From the NCBI RefSeq assembly GCF_000410515.1, contig NC_021500.1:2604001-2668000 (forward strand): DNA of 64,000 bases, written 5' to 3'. This stretch comes from Enterobacter sp. R4-368. Lineage in GTDB: Bacteria > Pseudomonadota > Gammaproteobacteria > Enterobacterales > Enterobacteriaceae. Made by a program: the position numbers and the translations under genes. Of the stretch, positions 17,487-29,367 are shown piece by piece (the first letter of the stretch is position 1; each line of letters starts with the position of its first letter). The notes beneath the pieces are model-generated. The model saw nothing but the letters and a program-made list of their open reading frames with translations, was not told the origin of the DNA and made no database searches.

Positions 17487-19625
17487 ATGAGCACCATTTT
17501 GATTTTTTTCGCTGCTATGCTGGCCTGCGCATTCCTCGCCGGATGGATTTTCAGGTTCAGGTCGCAACGTCGGTATCGACTGCCTTATTTGCAGGCATTC
17601 ACCGGCGCGACTACCCGTAAATTAACACCTGAAGAGCGTGAAACGGCGGAACGCTATCTGGAAACGCTCTCCCGCACGCAAAACAATCTCGCCCCGACGG
17701 GCGCGACTGCCGCCCCTGTCTCCATCAGCCTTAACGCACATAGCAACACGGTGCTGTATGTCACGCACCCGATCACCCGCTATGGCATCACCACTGACGC
17801 CCCGAATAAATGGCGCTACTACCTTGATTCCGTCGAAGTGCACTTGCCCCCTTCATGGGAGCAGTACATTACCGACGAGAACAATGTTGAACTGATCCGC
17901 ACCGACTCAATGCCGCTGGTTATTTCGCTTAACGGGCATACGCTTAGCGAATACATGAGCGAAGAGCGCGGCGGTGAACTGGAACGCGTCTCGTCGAGTC
18001 AATCCGCCATCCGTGGCGAAGAAAGCGAGCAAATTGAGCTGCTGAATATTCGCCGGGAAACATCGGAAGAATATGCATTAAGCCGCCCGGACGGCATGCG
18101 CGAAGCGCTGCTGATTTCGGTCTCGTTTTTACTGTTTTTCTTCTGTCTGGCCTCGCCCGATGTCTTTATCCCGTGGCTGGCGGGCGGCGGTGTGATGTTG
18201 CTTGCTGCCGGGCTCTGGGGGTTATATGCGCCACCGGCTAAAAACACACTGCGGGAGATTCATTGTCTGCGTGGCACGCCAAAGCGCTGGGGGCTGTTCG
18301 GTGAGAATAATCAGGAGCAAATGAATAATATCTCGTTAGGTATTATCGACCTGATTTATCCGCGTCACTGGCAGCCCTTCGTCACACAGGATTTGGGCCA
18401 GCAAACCGATATTGATATCTACCTCGATCGCCACGTTGTGCGCCAGGGGCGTTTTCTCTCCCTGCACGATGAAGTGAAAAATTTCCCGCTGCAGCACTGG
18501 GTGCGCAGCGCCGTCATTTCTATCGGTTCGCTGGTGGTGCTGGCGATGTTGTTGATTTGGGTGCCGCTGGATATGCCGATCAAATTTACCGTGTCGTGGA
18601 TTAAAGGCGCGCAGACCGTTGAAGCGAGCAGTGTGAATCAGCTTGAAGCTGCCGGGTTGCGGATTGGTGACACGTTGCGCATCAGCGGTACCGGCATGTG
18701 TAATATTCACATGCAAAATAACTGGACCTCGCGCCAGACGTCGCCGTTTACGCCGTTCGACTGCTCGCAAATTATCTGGAACAACGCCCCACCCCTGCCG
18801 TTGCCAGAATCCGATATTGTGAACAAAGCCACCGCGCTTGCTCAGGCGGTCAGCCGCCAGCTTCACCCCACTACCGAAGAAGATTCCCGCGTGAGCCCGG
18901 TGTTGCGCTCAGCCATTCAGAAATCCGGCATGGTGCTGCTGGATGATTTCGCCGATATCGTACTGAAAACTCAAGATTTGTGTGCCGCCCAGGATGAGTG
19001 TTTGAGGTTGAAAAACGCGCTGGTCAACCTCGGAAACAGTAAAGACTGGGAAACTCTGACCAAACGCGCCAGCGACGGGAAACTCACCGGCGTGAACGTT
19101 TTGCTGCGCCCGGTAAGTGCCGAGTCGCTGGATAATCTGGTTACCACCTCCACCGCGCCGTTCATTATGCGGGAAACGACCCGCGCCGCGCAGTCGCTGA
19201 ACAGCCCGGCACCGGGCGGTTTTGTGATTAGCAGTGAAGAAGGTAGCGAGCTGGTTGATCAACCCTGGCCGCCGATTGCGCTGTATGACTACCCTGCGCA
19301 GGAACAATGGAAGGAATTTCAGCGGCTGGCGCAAATGCTGATGCAGACGCCGTTTCGCGCGGAAGGGATCATTACCAATATCTATACCGATGCCAACGGC
19401 ACCAGGCACATCAGCCTGCACCGCATGCCGGATGCCAGCGGCCTGTGGCGTTATGCGGGAACCACACTTCTGTTGGTCGCGATGGTGATTTGCAGCCTTT
19501 ACAACGGTGTGCTGGCGCTTCGGCGTTACCAGCGCAATCGCACACGTATCGAAGAGATTCAGCAGTATTACGCAAGCTGTCTGAACCCCCAGTTTCTGCC
19601 CACCCAGGATAGCCTCAGCAGCTAA
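17487..19625 (+). CDS. igaA: IgaA, inner-membrane inhibitor of the Rcs stress phosphorelay
   Basis: A 712-residue polytopic protein (E. coli IgaA/YrfF 711) that holds the Rcs phosphorelay off by contacting RcsD and is essential when Rcs is intact. Membrane helices are visible at about 2-22, at 205-255 (two segments), at 340-362 and near 655-675. The cytoplasmic part has RGEESEQIELLNIR and LREIHCLRGTPKRWGLFG; the large periplasmic domain (about 365-650) carries the cysteines expected for its disulfides. The ATG at 17487 follows a GGGGAAAG ribosome site. yrfG, hslR and hslO follow in the same direction. Confidence 0.95.
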   Translation: MSTILIFFAAMLACAFLAGWIFRFRSQRRYRLPYLQAFTGATTRKLTPEERETAERYLETLSRTQNNLAPTGATAAPVSISLNAHSNTVLYVTHPITRYGITTDAPNKWRYYLDSVEVHLPPSWEQYITDENNVELIRTDSMPLVISLNGHTLSEYMSEERGGELERVSSSQSAIRGEESEQIELLNIRRETSEEYALSRPDGMREALLISVSFLLFFFCLASPDVFIPWLAGGGVMLLAAGLWGLYAPPAKNTLREIHCLRGTPKRWGLFGENNQEQMNNISLGIIDLIYPRHWQPFVTQDLGQQTDIDIYLDRHVVRQGRFLSLHDEVKNFPLQHWVRSAVISIGSLVVLAMLLIWVPLDMPIKFTVSWIKGAQTVEASSVNQLEAAGLRIGDTLRISGTGMCNIHMQNNWTSRQTSPFTPFDCSQIIWNNAPPLPLPESDIVNKATALAQAVSRQLHPTTEEDSRVSPVLRSAIQKSGMVLLDDFADIVLKTQDLCAAQDECLRLKNALVNLGNSKDWETLTKRASDGKLTGVNVLLRPVSAESLDNLVTTSTAPFIMRETTRAAQSLNSPAPGGFVISSEEGSELVDQPWPPIALYDYPAQEQWKEFQRLAQMLMQTPFRAEGIITNIYTDANGTRHISLHRMPDASGLWRYAGTTLLLVAMVICSLYNGVLALRRYQRNRTRIEEIQQYYASCLNPQFLPTQDSLSS

Positions 19626-19685
19626 CGATCTGTCGTGCGAGCTGTGTTAACCTGTCGCGCACGTTTTCTCTGGCTGGAGTTTTTA

Positions 19686-20363
19686 ATGCACCTTGATATC
19701 GCATGGCAGGACGTCGATACCGTTTTGCTGGATATGGACGGCACGCTTCTCGATCTCGCGTTTGATAACTTCTTCTGGCAAAAACTGGTGCCGGAAACCT
19801 TTGGCGTCAAACAAGGCTTAACGCCAGAAGAAGCGCAGAACGTTCTCCGTCAGGAGTATCACGCCGTGCAGCATACGCTAAACTGGTACTGTCTGGATTA
19901 CTGGAGCGAACGCCTGGGCCTGGATATTTGCGCCATGACCACCCAGCAGGGGCCGCGCGCGGTGCTGCGTGAAGATACGGTGCCGTTTCTGGATGCGTTA
20001 CAAAAAAGCGGTAAACGCCGCATTTTACTGACCAATGCGCACCCGCATAATCTGGCGGTCAAACTTGAGCACACGGGTCTTGCGTCGCACCTTGATTTAT
20101 TGCTTTCCACCCATACATTTGGTTATCCGAAAGAGGATCAGCGCCTGTGGCAGGCTGTCGCGCAGGAAACCGGGCTTAATCCTGTACGGACGCTGTTTAT
20201 CGATGACAGCGAACCGATTCTTGATGCGGCGGCGAAATTTGGCATCCGCTATTGCCTGGGCGTCACCAACCCGGATTCCGGGCTTGCGGAAAAACGTTAT
20301 CTGCGCCATCCAGGCACTAATGACTACCGCGGCATGATCCCCTCGCTTCTCAAGGAGATGTGA
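19686..20363 (+). CDS. yrfG: YrfG, HAD-family GMP/IMP nucleotidase
   Basis: A 225-residue HAD phosphatase; the E. coli protein hydrolyses purine mononucleotides. HAD motif I is LLDMDGTLLDL near residue 14, motif II LLTNAHP near 116, and motif IV FIDDSEPILDAA near 175. The frame is open from 19635, but the ATG at 19686 has GGAG six bases upstream and gives the family start. Its TGA shares one base with the hslR ATG, so the two are coupled. Confidence 0.93.
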   Translation: MHLDIAWQDVDTVLLDMDGTLLDLAFDNFFWQKLVPETFGVKQGLTPEEAQNVLRQEYHAVQHTLNWYCLDYWSERLGLDICAMTTQQGPRAVLREDTVPFLDALQKSGKRRILLTNAHPHNLAVKLEHTGLASHLDLLLSTHTFGYPKEDQRLWQAVAQETGLNPVRTLFIDDSEPILDAAAKFGIRYCLGVTNPDSGLAEKRYLRHPGTNDYRGMIPSLLKEM

Positions 20364-20764
20364 TGAAACAGCAGCCTGCGCAAGAGGTTCGTCTGGATAA
20401 GTGGCTGTGGGCCGCGCGTTTTTATAAAACTCGCGCCCTTGCCCGCGAAATGGTTGACGGCGGCAAAGTGCATTACAACGGGCAGCGCAGCAAGCCGAGT
20501 AAAATCGTCGAGCTGAACGCTACACTCACGCTGCGTCAGGGAAATGATGAGCGAACCGTGATCATTAAAGGCATTACGGAGCAGCGCCGACCGGCAAATG
20601 AAGCTGTCGAGCTGTATGAAGAGACGGCAGAAAGCATTGAGAAACGCGAAAAAATGGCGCTGGCCCGCAAACTTAACGCGCTCACCATGCCCCACCCCGA
20701 TCGCCGCCCGGATAAGAAAGAACGTCGCGATCTTATAAAATTTAAATTGGGTGACAGCGAATAA
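20363..20764 (+). CDS. hslR: HslR (Hsp15), heat-shock ribosome-associated S4 protein
   Basis: A 133-residue RNA-binding heat-shock protein that recycles free 50S subunits carrying nascent chains. The S4 domain begins at once with VRLDKWLWAARFYKTR and continues with the KVHYNGQ segment; the C-terminus is Lys/Arg-rich. A GTG at 20360 is possible, but the ATG at 20363 has AGGAG at proper distance and gives the E. coli length. It is coupled to yrfG by a one-base overlap and followed by hslO after 24 bases. Confidence 0.96.
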   Translation: MKQQPAQEVRLDKWLWAARFYKTRALAREMVDGGKVHYNGQRSKPSKIVELNATLTLRQGNDERTVIIKGITEQRRPANEAVELYEETAESIEKREKMALARKLNALTMPHPDRRPDKKERRDLIKFKLGDSE

Positions 20765-20788
20765 CGCTCACCCGCAAGAGAGATAATC

Positions 20789-21667
20789 ATGGCCATTCAA
20801 GACCAATTACACCGCTACCTTTTTGAAAACTACGCTGTTCGCGGCGAGCTGGTGACCGTTTCCCATACCTGGAAACAGATCCTCGAAAACCACAACTATC
20901 CGCTGCCGGTAAAAACGGTGCTCGGCGAGTTGCTGGTTGCTACCAGCCTGCTGACTGCAACGCTGAAATTTGCCGGTGATATCACCGTGCAGTTGCAGGG
21001 TGACGGCCCGATGAGCCTGGCGGTGATCAACGGTAACAATCGCCAGCAAATGCGCGGTGTGGCGCGTGTTCAGGGCGATGTGCCGGAAAATGCGGATCTG
21101 AAAACGCTGGTGGGTAACGGCTATTTGGTTATCACCATTACGCCGGAAGAGGGCGAGCGTTATCAGGGCGTTGTGGGTCTTGAAGGTGATACGCTGGCGG
21201 CTTGTCTGGAAGATTACTTTATGCGTTCAGAGCAGTTGCCAACGCGCTTGTTTATCCGCACCGGCGAGGTCGATGGCCAACCCGCGGCGGGCGGCATGCT
21301 GCTGCAGGTATTACCGGCACAGGAAACGCAGGCCGAAGATTTTGAGCATCTGGCCGTGCTGACGGAAACCATCAAAGCGGAAGAGTTGCTGACGCTGGCG
21401 GCGGAAGATGTGCTGTGGCGCTTGTATCACGAAGAAGAAGTCACGCTGTACGATCCGCAAGATGTGGAATTCAAATGCACTTGCTCGCGCGAACGCTGCG
21501 CGGGTGCGCTGAAGACACTGCCGGACGAAGAAGTGGATAGCATCCTCGCTGAAGAGGGCGAAATCGATATGCACTGCGACTATTGCGGCAACCACTATCT
21601 GTTTAACGCGATGGATATTGCCGAGATCCGCAACAACGCCTCCCCTGCCGATCCACAGGTGCACTAA
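20789..21667 (+). CDS. hslO: HslO (Hsp33), redox-regulated chaperone
   Basis: A 292-residue cytoplasmic holdase activated by oxidation and unfolding, same length as in E. coli. The zinc redox switch is at the C-terminus: CTCSRERC near residue 231-238 supplies the C-x-C pair and CDYC near 265-268 the C-x2-C pair. It closes the igaA-yrfG-hslR-hslO group and is followed at once by a GC-rich terminator. In E. coli K-12 I recall yhgE between hslO and pckA; it is absent here. Confidence 0.97.
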   Translation: MAIQDQLHRYLFENYAVRGELVTVSHTWKQILENHNYPLPVKTVLGELLVATSLLTATLKFAGDITVQLQGDGPMSLAVINGNNRQQMRGVARVQGDVPENADLKTLVGNGYLVITITPEEGERYQGVVGLEGDTLAACLEDYFMRSEQLPTRLFIRTGEVDGQPAAGGMLLQVLPAQETQAEDFEHLAVLTETIKAEELLTLAAEDVLWRLYHEEEVTLYDPQDVEFKCTCSRERCAGALKTLPDEEVDSILAEEGEIDMHCDYCGNHYLFNAMDIAEIRNNASPADPQVH

Positions 21668-21680
21668 ACATCCTTCCTCA

Positions 21681-21703
21681 CGCCGCCTGCGGGCGGCGCT
21701 TTT
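21681..21703 (+). terminator. Rho-independent terminator after hslO
   Basis: A perfect 7-bp GC stem (21681-21687 with 21692-21698), four-base loop, then CTTTT. It lies 13 bases after the hslO stop. Confidence 0.85.
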
Positions 21704-21737
21704 GCATGACTCGTCACGTTTCCGCTAAAATCCTCAA

Positions 21738-21763
21738 TGAAAGTGTTACGTAACTTACTTTCA
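21738..21763. other. Dyad with central palindrome upstream of pckA
   Basis: Arms TGAAAGT (21738-21744) and ACTTTCA (21757-21763) flank a perfect 10-bp palindrome GTTACGTAAC (21745-21754), with a TT offset on one side. The palindrome lies upstream of the CRP-like sites. It resembles an operator, but I cannot name its protein. Confidence 0.5.
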
Positions 21764-21767
21764 TGAA

Positions 21768-21783
21768 AGCGATTACAGTCACA
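21768..21783 (+). promoter_or_regulatory. Candidate CRP site 1 upstream of pckA
   Basis: AGCGA-N6-TCACA matches the TGTGA-N6-TCACA consensus at eight of ten positions. The overlapping TGAAAGCGATT is also reminiscent of a Cra half-site; Cra and CRP both act on pckA in E. coli. Confidence 0.45.
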
Positions 21784-21870
21784 AAGCCGCGGTTAAAAAT
21801 GTCGTCTTACGCCATTTTTGGAACATTTACCCCATAAATGAGACTATTTTTGCCATAATCCGTCTCGTTA

Positions 21871-21886
21871 CGTGACCACAATCACA
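21871..21886 (+). promoter_or_regulatory. Candidate CRP site 2 upstream of pckA
   Basis: CGTGA-N6-TCACA matches nine of ten consensus positions. With a possible -10 at TATGAG (21928-21933) the start would fall near 21940 and the site would be centred near -61.5, a normal class I position. A CATAAT at 21853-21858 is an alternative -10 for an upstream start. The region 21704-22004 holds no coding frame. Confidence 0.65.
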
Positions 21887-22004
21887 GTGTTTTCCGTCAG
21901 TCTGGGTTTGTCGAGTTAGGTAATTCTATGAGCCTCGTCCCGGTAAGCGGGTAAAAAACAACCCTACAATTTCAGGCAGTACATATTGGCTAAGGAGCAG
22001 TGAC

Positions 22005-23624
22005 ATGCGCGTTAAGAGCTTAACCCCGCAGGATCTCAAGGCTTATGGTATCAACGATGTTCAGGATGTCGTCTACAACCCCGATTACGATACGCTGTAT
22101 CAGGAGGAGCTCCGTCCAGACCTGGAAGGATATGAGCGTGGTGTACTGACGAATTCTGGTGCTGTCGCCGTCGACACCGGTATTTTTACCGGCCGTTCGC
22201 CGAAGGATAAGTATATTGTGCGTGATGACACCACCCGCGATACCGTGTGGTGGTCCGATAAAGGCAAAGGCAAGAACGACAACAAGCCGATCTCGCCTGA
22301 GGTCTGGCAACATCTAAAAGGCCTGGTCACCAGGCAGCTTTCCGGCAAGCGTCTGTTTATTATTGACGCCTTTTGCGGCGCAAACCCGGACACGCGTCTC
22401 TCGGTGCGTTTTATCACCGAAGTGGCCTGGCAGGCGCACTTCGTGAAGAACATGTTCATTCGCCCGACCGAAGAAGAGCTGGCAAGCTTTACGCCAGACT
22501 TTATCGTGATGAATGGCGCGAAATGCACCAACCCACAATGGCAAGAGCAAGGTCTCAACTCGGAAAACTTTGTCGCCTTTAATCTCACCGAACGCATCCA
22601 GTTGATTGGCGGAACCTGGTACGGCGGCGAGATGAAGAAAGGTATGTTCTCAATCATGAACTACCTGCTGCCGTTACAGGGCATCGCCTCAATGCACTGT
22701 TCAGCAAACGTCGGTGAAAAAGGCGATGTTGCCGTGTTCTTCGGGCTTTCCGGTACCGGCAAAACCACCCTCTCCACCGACCCGAAACGCCGCCTGATTG
22801 GCGACGATGAACACGGCTGGGATGATGACGGCGTTTTCAACTTCGAAGGCGGTTGCTACGCCAAAACTATTCGGCTTTCGGAAGAGGCTGAACCGGATAT
22901 CTTCCACGCCATCCGTCGCGATGCGCTGCTGGAAAATGTCAGCGTCCGCGCCGACGGCAGCATTGATTATGATGATGCGTCGAAAACGGAAAACACCCGG
23001 GTGTCGTACCCGATTTACCATATTCAGAACATCGTAAAACCGGTCTCCAAAGCAGGCCACGCCACGAAAGTTATCTTCCTGACGGCAGATGCGTTCGGCG
23101 TGCTGCCGCCGGTTTCACGCCTGACCGCCAGCCAGACGCAGTACCATTTCCTTTCCGGTTTTACCGCTAAACTTGCCGGAACCGAACGCGGCGTCACCGA
23201 GCCGACACCCACCTTCTCGGCCTGTTTTGGTGCCGCGTTTTTATCACTGCATCCAACGCAATATGCGGAAGTTCTGGTGAAAAGAATGCAGGCGTCAGGC
23301 GCGCAGGCGTATCTGGTCAATACCGGCTGGAACGGCACCGGTAAACGCATCTCTATCAAGGATACGCGGGCGATTATCGACGCGATCCTTAATGGCTCGC
23401 TGGACGATGCGGAAACCTTTACCCTGCCGATGTTCAACCTGGCCATCCCGACTTCGCTGCCGGGCGTAGATACGCGCATTCTCGACCCGCGCAATACCTA
23501 CGCGTCTGCAGAGCAGTGGCAGGAGAAAGCCACGCAGCTGGCAACGTTGTTTATTGAAAATTTCGAGAAGTACACCGATACCGCCGCCGGTGCCGCGTTA
23601 GTCAGCGCCGGGCCAAAAGTGTAA
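22005..23624 (+). CDS. pckA: PckA, phosphoenolpyruvate carboxykinase (ATP)
   Basis: A 539-residue cytosolic enzyme (E. coli 540) that converts oxaloacetate and ATP to PEP in gluconeogenesis. The P-loop [11 protein letters not shown] lies near residue 248, followed by the kinase-2 motif [12 protein letters not shown] and [10 protein letters not shown]; the [11 protein letters not shown] segment near 65 binds oxaloacetate. The ATG at 22005 follows AAGGAG at good spacing. It is monocistronic, with CRP-like sites upstream and a strong terminator downstream. The leader between the likely start and the ATG would be about 65 bases or more. Confidence 0.98.
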   Translation: MRVKSLTPQDLKAYGINDVQDVVYNPDYDTLYQEELRPDLEGYERGVLTNSGAVAVDTGIFTGRSPKDKYIVRDDTTRDTVWWSDKGKGKNDNKPISPEVWQHLKGLVTRQLSGKRLFIIDAFCGANPDTRLSVRFITEVAWQAHFVKNMFIRPTEEELASFTPDFIVMNGAKCTNPQWQEQGLNSENFVAFNLTERIQLIGGTWYGGEMKKGMFSIMNYLLPLQGIASMHCSANVGEKGDVAVFFGLSGTGKTTLSTDPKRRLIGDDEHGWDDDGVFNFEGGCYAKTIRLSEEAEPDIFHAIRRDALLENVSVRADGSIDYDDASKTENTRVSYPIYHIQNIVKPVSKAGHATKVIFLTADAFGVLPPVSRLTASQTQYHFLSGFTAKLAGTERGVTEPTPTFSACFGAAFLSLHPTQYAEVLVKRMQASGAQAYLVNTGWNGTGKRISIKDTRAIIDAILNGSLDDAETFTLPMFNLAIPTSLPGVDTRILDPRNTYASAEQWQEKATQLATLFIENFEKYTDTAAGAALVSAGPKV

Positions 23625-23644
23625 TTTGGCTACGCAAGAGAAAC

Positions 23645-23669
23645 AAAACCCGCCAGATGGCGGGTTTTT

Positions 23670-23670
<1 letters not shown>
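23645..23670 (+). terminator. Rho-independent terminator after pckA
   Basis: Stem AACCCGCC (23647-23654) with GGCGGGTT (23659-23666), loop AGAT, and a T-run. The left A-run means it may also act on the convergent envZ transcript. Confidence 0.9.
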
Positions 23671-25738
<2,068 letters not shown>

Positions 25739-25965
25739 TGTTTATACTCCCAAAGGTTCCGACAATAATGTTTCCGTATTCTAGAAAAGTGCGCGTTCAC
25801 GACCAGCGAAATCTGGTATACATTCTAGTCGAAATTGTTACAAAGCATATTTAACAGCAGCTTATATGCATATGTCATCACAGAAAGCATGATTAATCTG
25901 CACCTTACACTATCGCGTTTGTAACGTGTGTGCAGGCAAGAACGTCACGGAAATAAGGCCCAAGA

Positions 25966-26439
25966 ATGAAAACGCCCCTGATTACCCGCGAAGGTTATGA
26001 AAAACTGAAGCAGGAACTCGATTTTCTCTGGCGTCAGGAGCGCCCGGAAGTCACCAAAAAAGTCACCTGGGCGGCCAGCCTCGGCGACCGCAGCGAAAAC
26101 GCCGATTATCAGTACAACAAAAAGCGCCTGCGCGAGATAGACCGCCGCGTACGCTATCTCACCAAATGCCTGGAAAATCTCAAAATCGTTGATTACTCCC
26201 CTCAGCAGGAAGGCAAAATCTTTTTTGGCGCCTGGGTGGAAATCGAAAACGACGACGGCGATACATTGCGTTTTCGCATTGTGGGTTATGACGAAATTTT
26301 CGGTCGCAAAGATTACATCTCTATCGATTCGCCGATGGCGCGCGCCCTGCTCAAGAAAGAGGAAGGCGACGTGGCGGTAGTGCAAACGCCCGGCGGTGAA
26401 GCAACCTGGTACGTCAATCAAATTGAATACGTGAAATAG
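25966..26439 (+). CDS. greB: GreB, transcript cleavage factor
   Basis: A 157-residue factor that enters the RNA polymerase secondary channel and stimulates cleavage of backtracked RNA. The N-terminal half is the antiparallel coiled coil (KLKQELDFL to LTKCLENL), with the acidic tip in LGDRSENADY; the C-terminal FKBP-like domain contains GYDEIFGRKDYISIDSPMARALL. Length fits GreB (158) and the highly basic patch typical of GreB rather than GreA is present in the coil. tex follows after 95 bases. Confidence 0.97.
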   Translation: MKTPLITREGYEKLKQELDFLWRQERPEVTKKVTWAASLGDRSENADYQYNKKRLREIDRRVRYLTKCLENLKIVDYSPQQEGKIFFGAWVEIENDDGDTLRFRIVGYDEIFGRKDYISIDSPMARALLKKEEGDVAVVQTPGGEATWYVNQIEYVK

Positions 26440-26470
26440 CCCCCAGAACCGTCTGAGAAGCCCTGTGCGG

Positions 26471-26490
26471 CTGGCATTTTGCGATGCCAG
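26471..26490 (+). other. Perfect 7-bp hairpin between greB and tex
   Basis: CTGGCAT (26471-26477) pairs with ATGCCAG (26484-26490) around a six-base loop. No T-run follows, so it is not a normal terminator. It could be a processing or stability element in a greB-tex transcript. Confidence 0.4.
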
Positions 26491-26534
26491 TCCGTATAAC
26501 TATCCCCTGATTTTTGTTCAGAAGATGAAATGAC

Positions 26535-28874
26535 ATGATGAATGATTCGCTCTGCCGCATTATTGCGGGTGAACTTCAGGCACGAACCGAACAGGTGGAA
26601 TCCGCCGTTCGCCTGCTTGATGAAGGGAACACAGTGCCGTTTATCGCGCGCTATCGTAAAGAGGTCACCGGCGGTCTGGACGACACGCAATTGCGTCAGC
26701 TCGAAACCCGCCTTGGTTATCTGCGCGAGCTGGAAGAGCGCCGCCAGGCGATTCTGAAATCGATTGGCGAACAGGGCAAACTCAGCGATGAGCTGGCAAA
26801 AGCCATTAACGGTACGCTGAGCAAAACCGAGCTTGAAGATCTCTACCTGCCGTACAAACCAAAACGCCGCACGCGCGGGCAAATCGCCATTGAAGCAGGG
26901 CTGGAACCGCTGGCAGATTCCCTCTGGAATGACCCGTCGCAAGATCCGGAAACGCTGGCCGCAACGTTTGTCGATGCCGACAAAGGCGTCGCCGACAGCA
27001 AAGCGGCACTGGATGGCGCGCGCTATATCCTGATGGAACGCTTCGCGGAAGATGCCGCGTTGCTGGCAAAAGTGCGTGACTATTTGTGGAAAAACGCCCA
27101 TCTCGTCTCCACCGTGGTTAGCGGCAAAGAGGATGAAGGCGCGAAATTCCGCGACTATTTCGATCATCACGAACCGATTTCGACTGTCCCTTCGCACCGC
27201 GCGCTGGCGATGTTTCGCGGGCGTAACGAAGGTGTGCTGCAACTGGCGCTGAACGCCGATCCGCAGTTTGATGAGCCGCCAAAAGAGAGCCACTGCGAGC
27301 AAATTATTATCGACCACCTCGGCCTGCGCCTGAACAACGCGCCAGCGGACAGCTGGCGTAAAGGCGTGGTGAGCTGGACGTGGCGTATCAAAGTGTTGAT
27401 GCATCTGGAAACGGAGCTGATGGGCACCGTGCGCGAACGCGCGGAAGACGAAGCCATCAATGTTTTCGCCCGTAACCTGCAAGATCTGCTGATGGCCGCC
27501 CCTGCCGGGCTGCGCGCCACGATGGGTCTTGATCCGGGTTTGCGTACCGGTGTGAAAGTCGCAGTGGTGGATGCCACCGGCAAACTGGTCGCCACCGACA
27601 CGATCTATCCGCATACCGGGCAAGCGGCAAAAGCGGCGGTAGCCGTCGCAGCGCTGTGTGAAAAACACAATGTTGAACTGGTGGCGATTGGTAACGGCAC
27701 CGCCTCGCGCGAAACAGAACGCTTCTACCTCGATGTGCAGAAACAGTTTCCGAACGTGACCGCGCAGAAAGTGATTGTCAGCGAAGCGGGCGCATCGGTT
27801 TATTCCGCTTCCGAACTGGCGGCGCTCGAATTCCCGGATCTGGATGTTTCACTGCGCGGTGCGGTCTCTATTGCCCGCCGCTTACAAGATCCGCTGGCGG
27901 AGCTGGTGAAAATCGATCCGAAATCTATCGGTGTCGGCCAGTACCAGCACGATGTCAGCCAGACGCAACTGGCGCGCAAACTGGATGCAGTTGTGGAGGA
28001 TTGCGTGAACGCTGTTGGCGTCGACCTGAATACCGCCTCTGTGCCGCTGCTGACGCGCGTCGCCGGTTTAACCCGCATGATGGCGCAGAATATTGTCGCC
28101 TGGCGCGATGAAAATGGTCAGTTCCAGAACCGCCAGCAGTTGCTGAAAGTGAGCCGTCTGGGGCCGAAAGCCTTTGAGCAGTGCGCGGGCTTCCTGCGTA
28201 TTAACCACGGCGACAACCCGCTGGACGCCTCCACCGTTCACCCGGAAACCTACCCGGTGGTTGAACGTATTCTGGCGGCAACCGAGCAGTCACTGCGCGA
28301 TCTGATGGGCAATAGCGCGGAGTTGCGCAAGCTGAAAGCCAGCGATTTTACCGATGAGCAGTTTGGTGTGCCGACTGTTACCGACATTATCAAAGAGCTG
28401 GAAAAACCAGGCCGCGATCCGCGTCCGGAGTTTAAAACCGCGACCTTTGCCGAAGGCGTGGAAACGATGAATGACCTGCTACCGGGCATGGTGCTTGAAG
28501 GCGCGGTCACCAACGTGACGAACTTTGGCGCCTTCGTTGATATCGGCGTGCATCAGGATGGTCTGGTGCATATTTCATCGCTGGCGGATAAGTTCGTCGA
28601 AGATCCGCATACCGTGGTGAAAGCGGGCGATATCGTGAAGGTCAAAGTGCTGGAAGTGGATTTACAGCGCAAACGAATCGCGTTGACCATGCGTCTGGAC
28701 GAGCAGCCAGGCGAGACCAATTCCCGTCGAGGGAGTGGTAACACGAGCAATCGCGATAACGCGAACCGCAACGCGGCTCGTCCGGCGAAAGCGCCACGCG
28801 GTCGCGACAACCAGCCAGGCGGCAACAGTGCAATGATGGATGCACTCGCTGCGGCAATGGGTAAAAAACGTTAA
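26535..28874 (+). CDS. yhgF: Tex (YhgF), S1-domain nucleic-acid-binding transcription factor
   Basis: A 779-residue Tex-family protein linked to transcription elongation and toxin expression in other bacteria. Domains in order: N-terminal helical Tex region, a YqgF/RNase H-like domain ([17 protein letters not shown] near 330), helix-hairpin-helix segments ([19 protein letters not shown] near 495), and a C-terminal S1 domain ([21 protein letters not shown] near 653). The final 50 residues are a low-complexity Arg/Asn/Gly tail before the conserved [13 protein letters not shown] end; this tail is a few residues longer than in E. coli (773). Start at 26535 gives the conserved MMNDS N-terminus. 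Confidence 0.95.
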   Translation: MMNDSLCRIIAGELQARTEQVESAVRLLDEGNTVPFIARYRKEVTGGLDDTQLRQLETRLGYLRELEERRQAILKSIGEQGKLSDELAKAINGTLSKTELEDLYLPYKPKRRTRGQIAIEAGLEPLADSLWNDPSQDPETLAATFVDADKGVADSKAALDGARYILMERFAEDAALLAKVRDYLWKNAHLVSTVVSGKEDEGAKFRDYFDHHEPISTVPSHRALAMFRGRNEGVLQLALNADPQFDEPPKESHCEQIIIDHLGLRLNNAPADSWRKGVVSWTWRIKVLMHLETELMGTVRERAEDEAINVFARNLQDLLMAAPAGLRATMGLDPGLRTGVKVAVVDATGKLVATDTIYPHTGQAAKAAVAVAALCEKHNVELVAIGNGTASRETERFYLDVQKQFPNVTAQKVIVSEAGASVYSASELAALEFPDLDVSLRGAVSIARRLQDPLAELVKIDPKSIGVGQYQHDVSQTQLARKLDAVVEDCVNAVGVDLNTASVPLLTRVAGLTRMMAQNIVAWRDENGQFQNRQQLLKVSRLGPKAFEQCAGFLRINHGDNPLDASTVHPETYPVVERILAATEQSLRDLMGNSAELRKLKASDFTDEQFGVPTVTDIIKELEKPGRDPRPEFKTATFAEGVETMNDLLPGMVLEGAVTNVTNFGAFVDIGVHQDGLVHISSLADKFVEDPHTVVKAGDIVKVKVLEVDLQRKRIALTMRLDEQPGETNSRRGSGNTSNRDNANRNAARPAKAPRGRDNQPGGNSAMMDALAAAMGKKR

Positions 28875-28878
28875 TCTT

Positions 28879-28910
28879 TACCCCTCCCTTCACCGGGAGG
28901 GGTATTTTTT
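28879..28910 (+). terminator. Rho-independent terminator after tex
   Basis: A perfect 10-bp stem (28879-28888 with 28895-28904), loop TTCACC, and six Ts. It begins five bases after the tex stop. Confidence 0.92.
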
Positions 28911-29180
28911 GCAAACACGTTCGAAAAAGTCCAGATTAAATCTGTCAAATGATGAACGAAAAGCAATTAACTTGTTATTTCAGCTGTTATTTACTATTCA
29001 AAATTATTAACTAATCACTGCCTGTATTTAATTACACAATCGGCATCGGCGTTATTTTCCTTGCGCGGCGCATATTACAAACATTAAACGCGAATTAACT
29101 TTGTAAAATAAAAATTACCTTTTTAGCCTGGCGGTAATATTTTCTCGTTTTGCGCTGGTAATACACAACCCAACAAATTT
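28911..29180. other. AT-rich non-coding stretch between tex and the feo control region
   Basis: About 270 bases, clearly richer in A and T than the surrounding genes, with no coding frame that resembles a gene and no recognisable RNA. It may be a far-upstream control region of feoABC (for example nucleoid-protein binding), but nothing specific can be read. Confidence 0.5.
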
Positions 29181-29194
29181 TTGAGCTACGTCAA
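29181..29194 (+). promoter_or_regulatory. Candidate FNR site upstream of feoA
   Basis: TTGAG-N4-GTCAA preserves both TTGA and TCAA arms of the FNR consensus TTGAT-N4-ATCAA. feoABC is activated by FNR without oxygen in E. coli, so the position fits. Confidence 0.65.
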
Positions 29195-29196
29195 AA

Positions 29197-29211
29197 GAGA
29201 ATCAAATTCTC
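29197..29211 (+). promoter_or_regulatory. Candidate Fur-like inverted repeat next to the FNR site
   Basis: GAGAAT and ATTCTC arms separated by three bases form a perfect inverted repeat similar to the Fur box arm (GATAAT). It starts three bases after the FNR-like site. Confidence 0.4.
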
Positions 29212-29253
29212 ATTTCTGCCCCCGGCAAACGCATTTTTATGATTGATGATAAA

Positions 29254-29273
29254 AACTATTCTCATTATCATTG
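29254..29273 (-). promoter_or_regulatory. Candidate Fur box at the feoA promoter
   Basis: On the minus strand the sequence reads AATGATAATGAGAATAGT, close to the 19-bp Fur consensus for its first two thirds. It lies about 95-115 bases before feoA and overlaps possible -10 elements (TATTCT 29257-29262, CATTAT 29263-29268), as expected for iron repression. Confidence 0.6.
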
Positions 29274-29367
29274 GATCAGTAGATTATTTCTCCACTCCTT
29301 CGATGATGAACAGTGCGCCAGACGGCGCGTGGAAACTCTTGGCTCGCAGCGTAAATAAGTAGGCTCT

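Noticed and set aside
26418..27668. A 416-codon open frame antisense to tex
   Set aside because: It is a codon-bias shadow: tex is a clear full-length family member on the other strand, and the antisense product has no recognisable motif and runs across the greB-tex gap.
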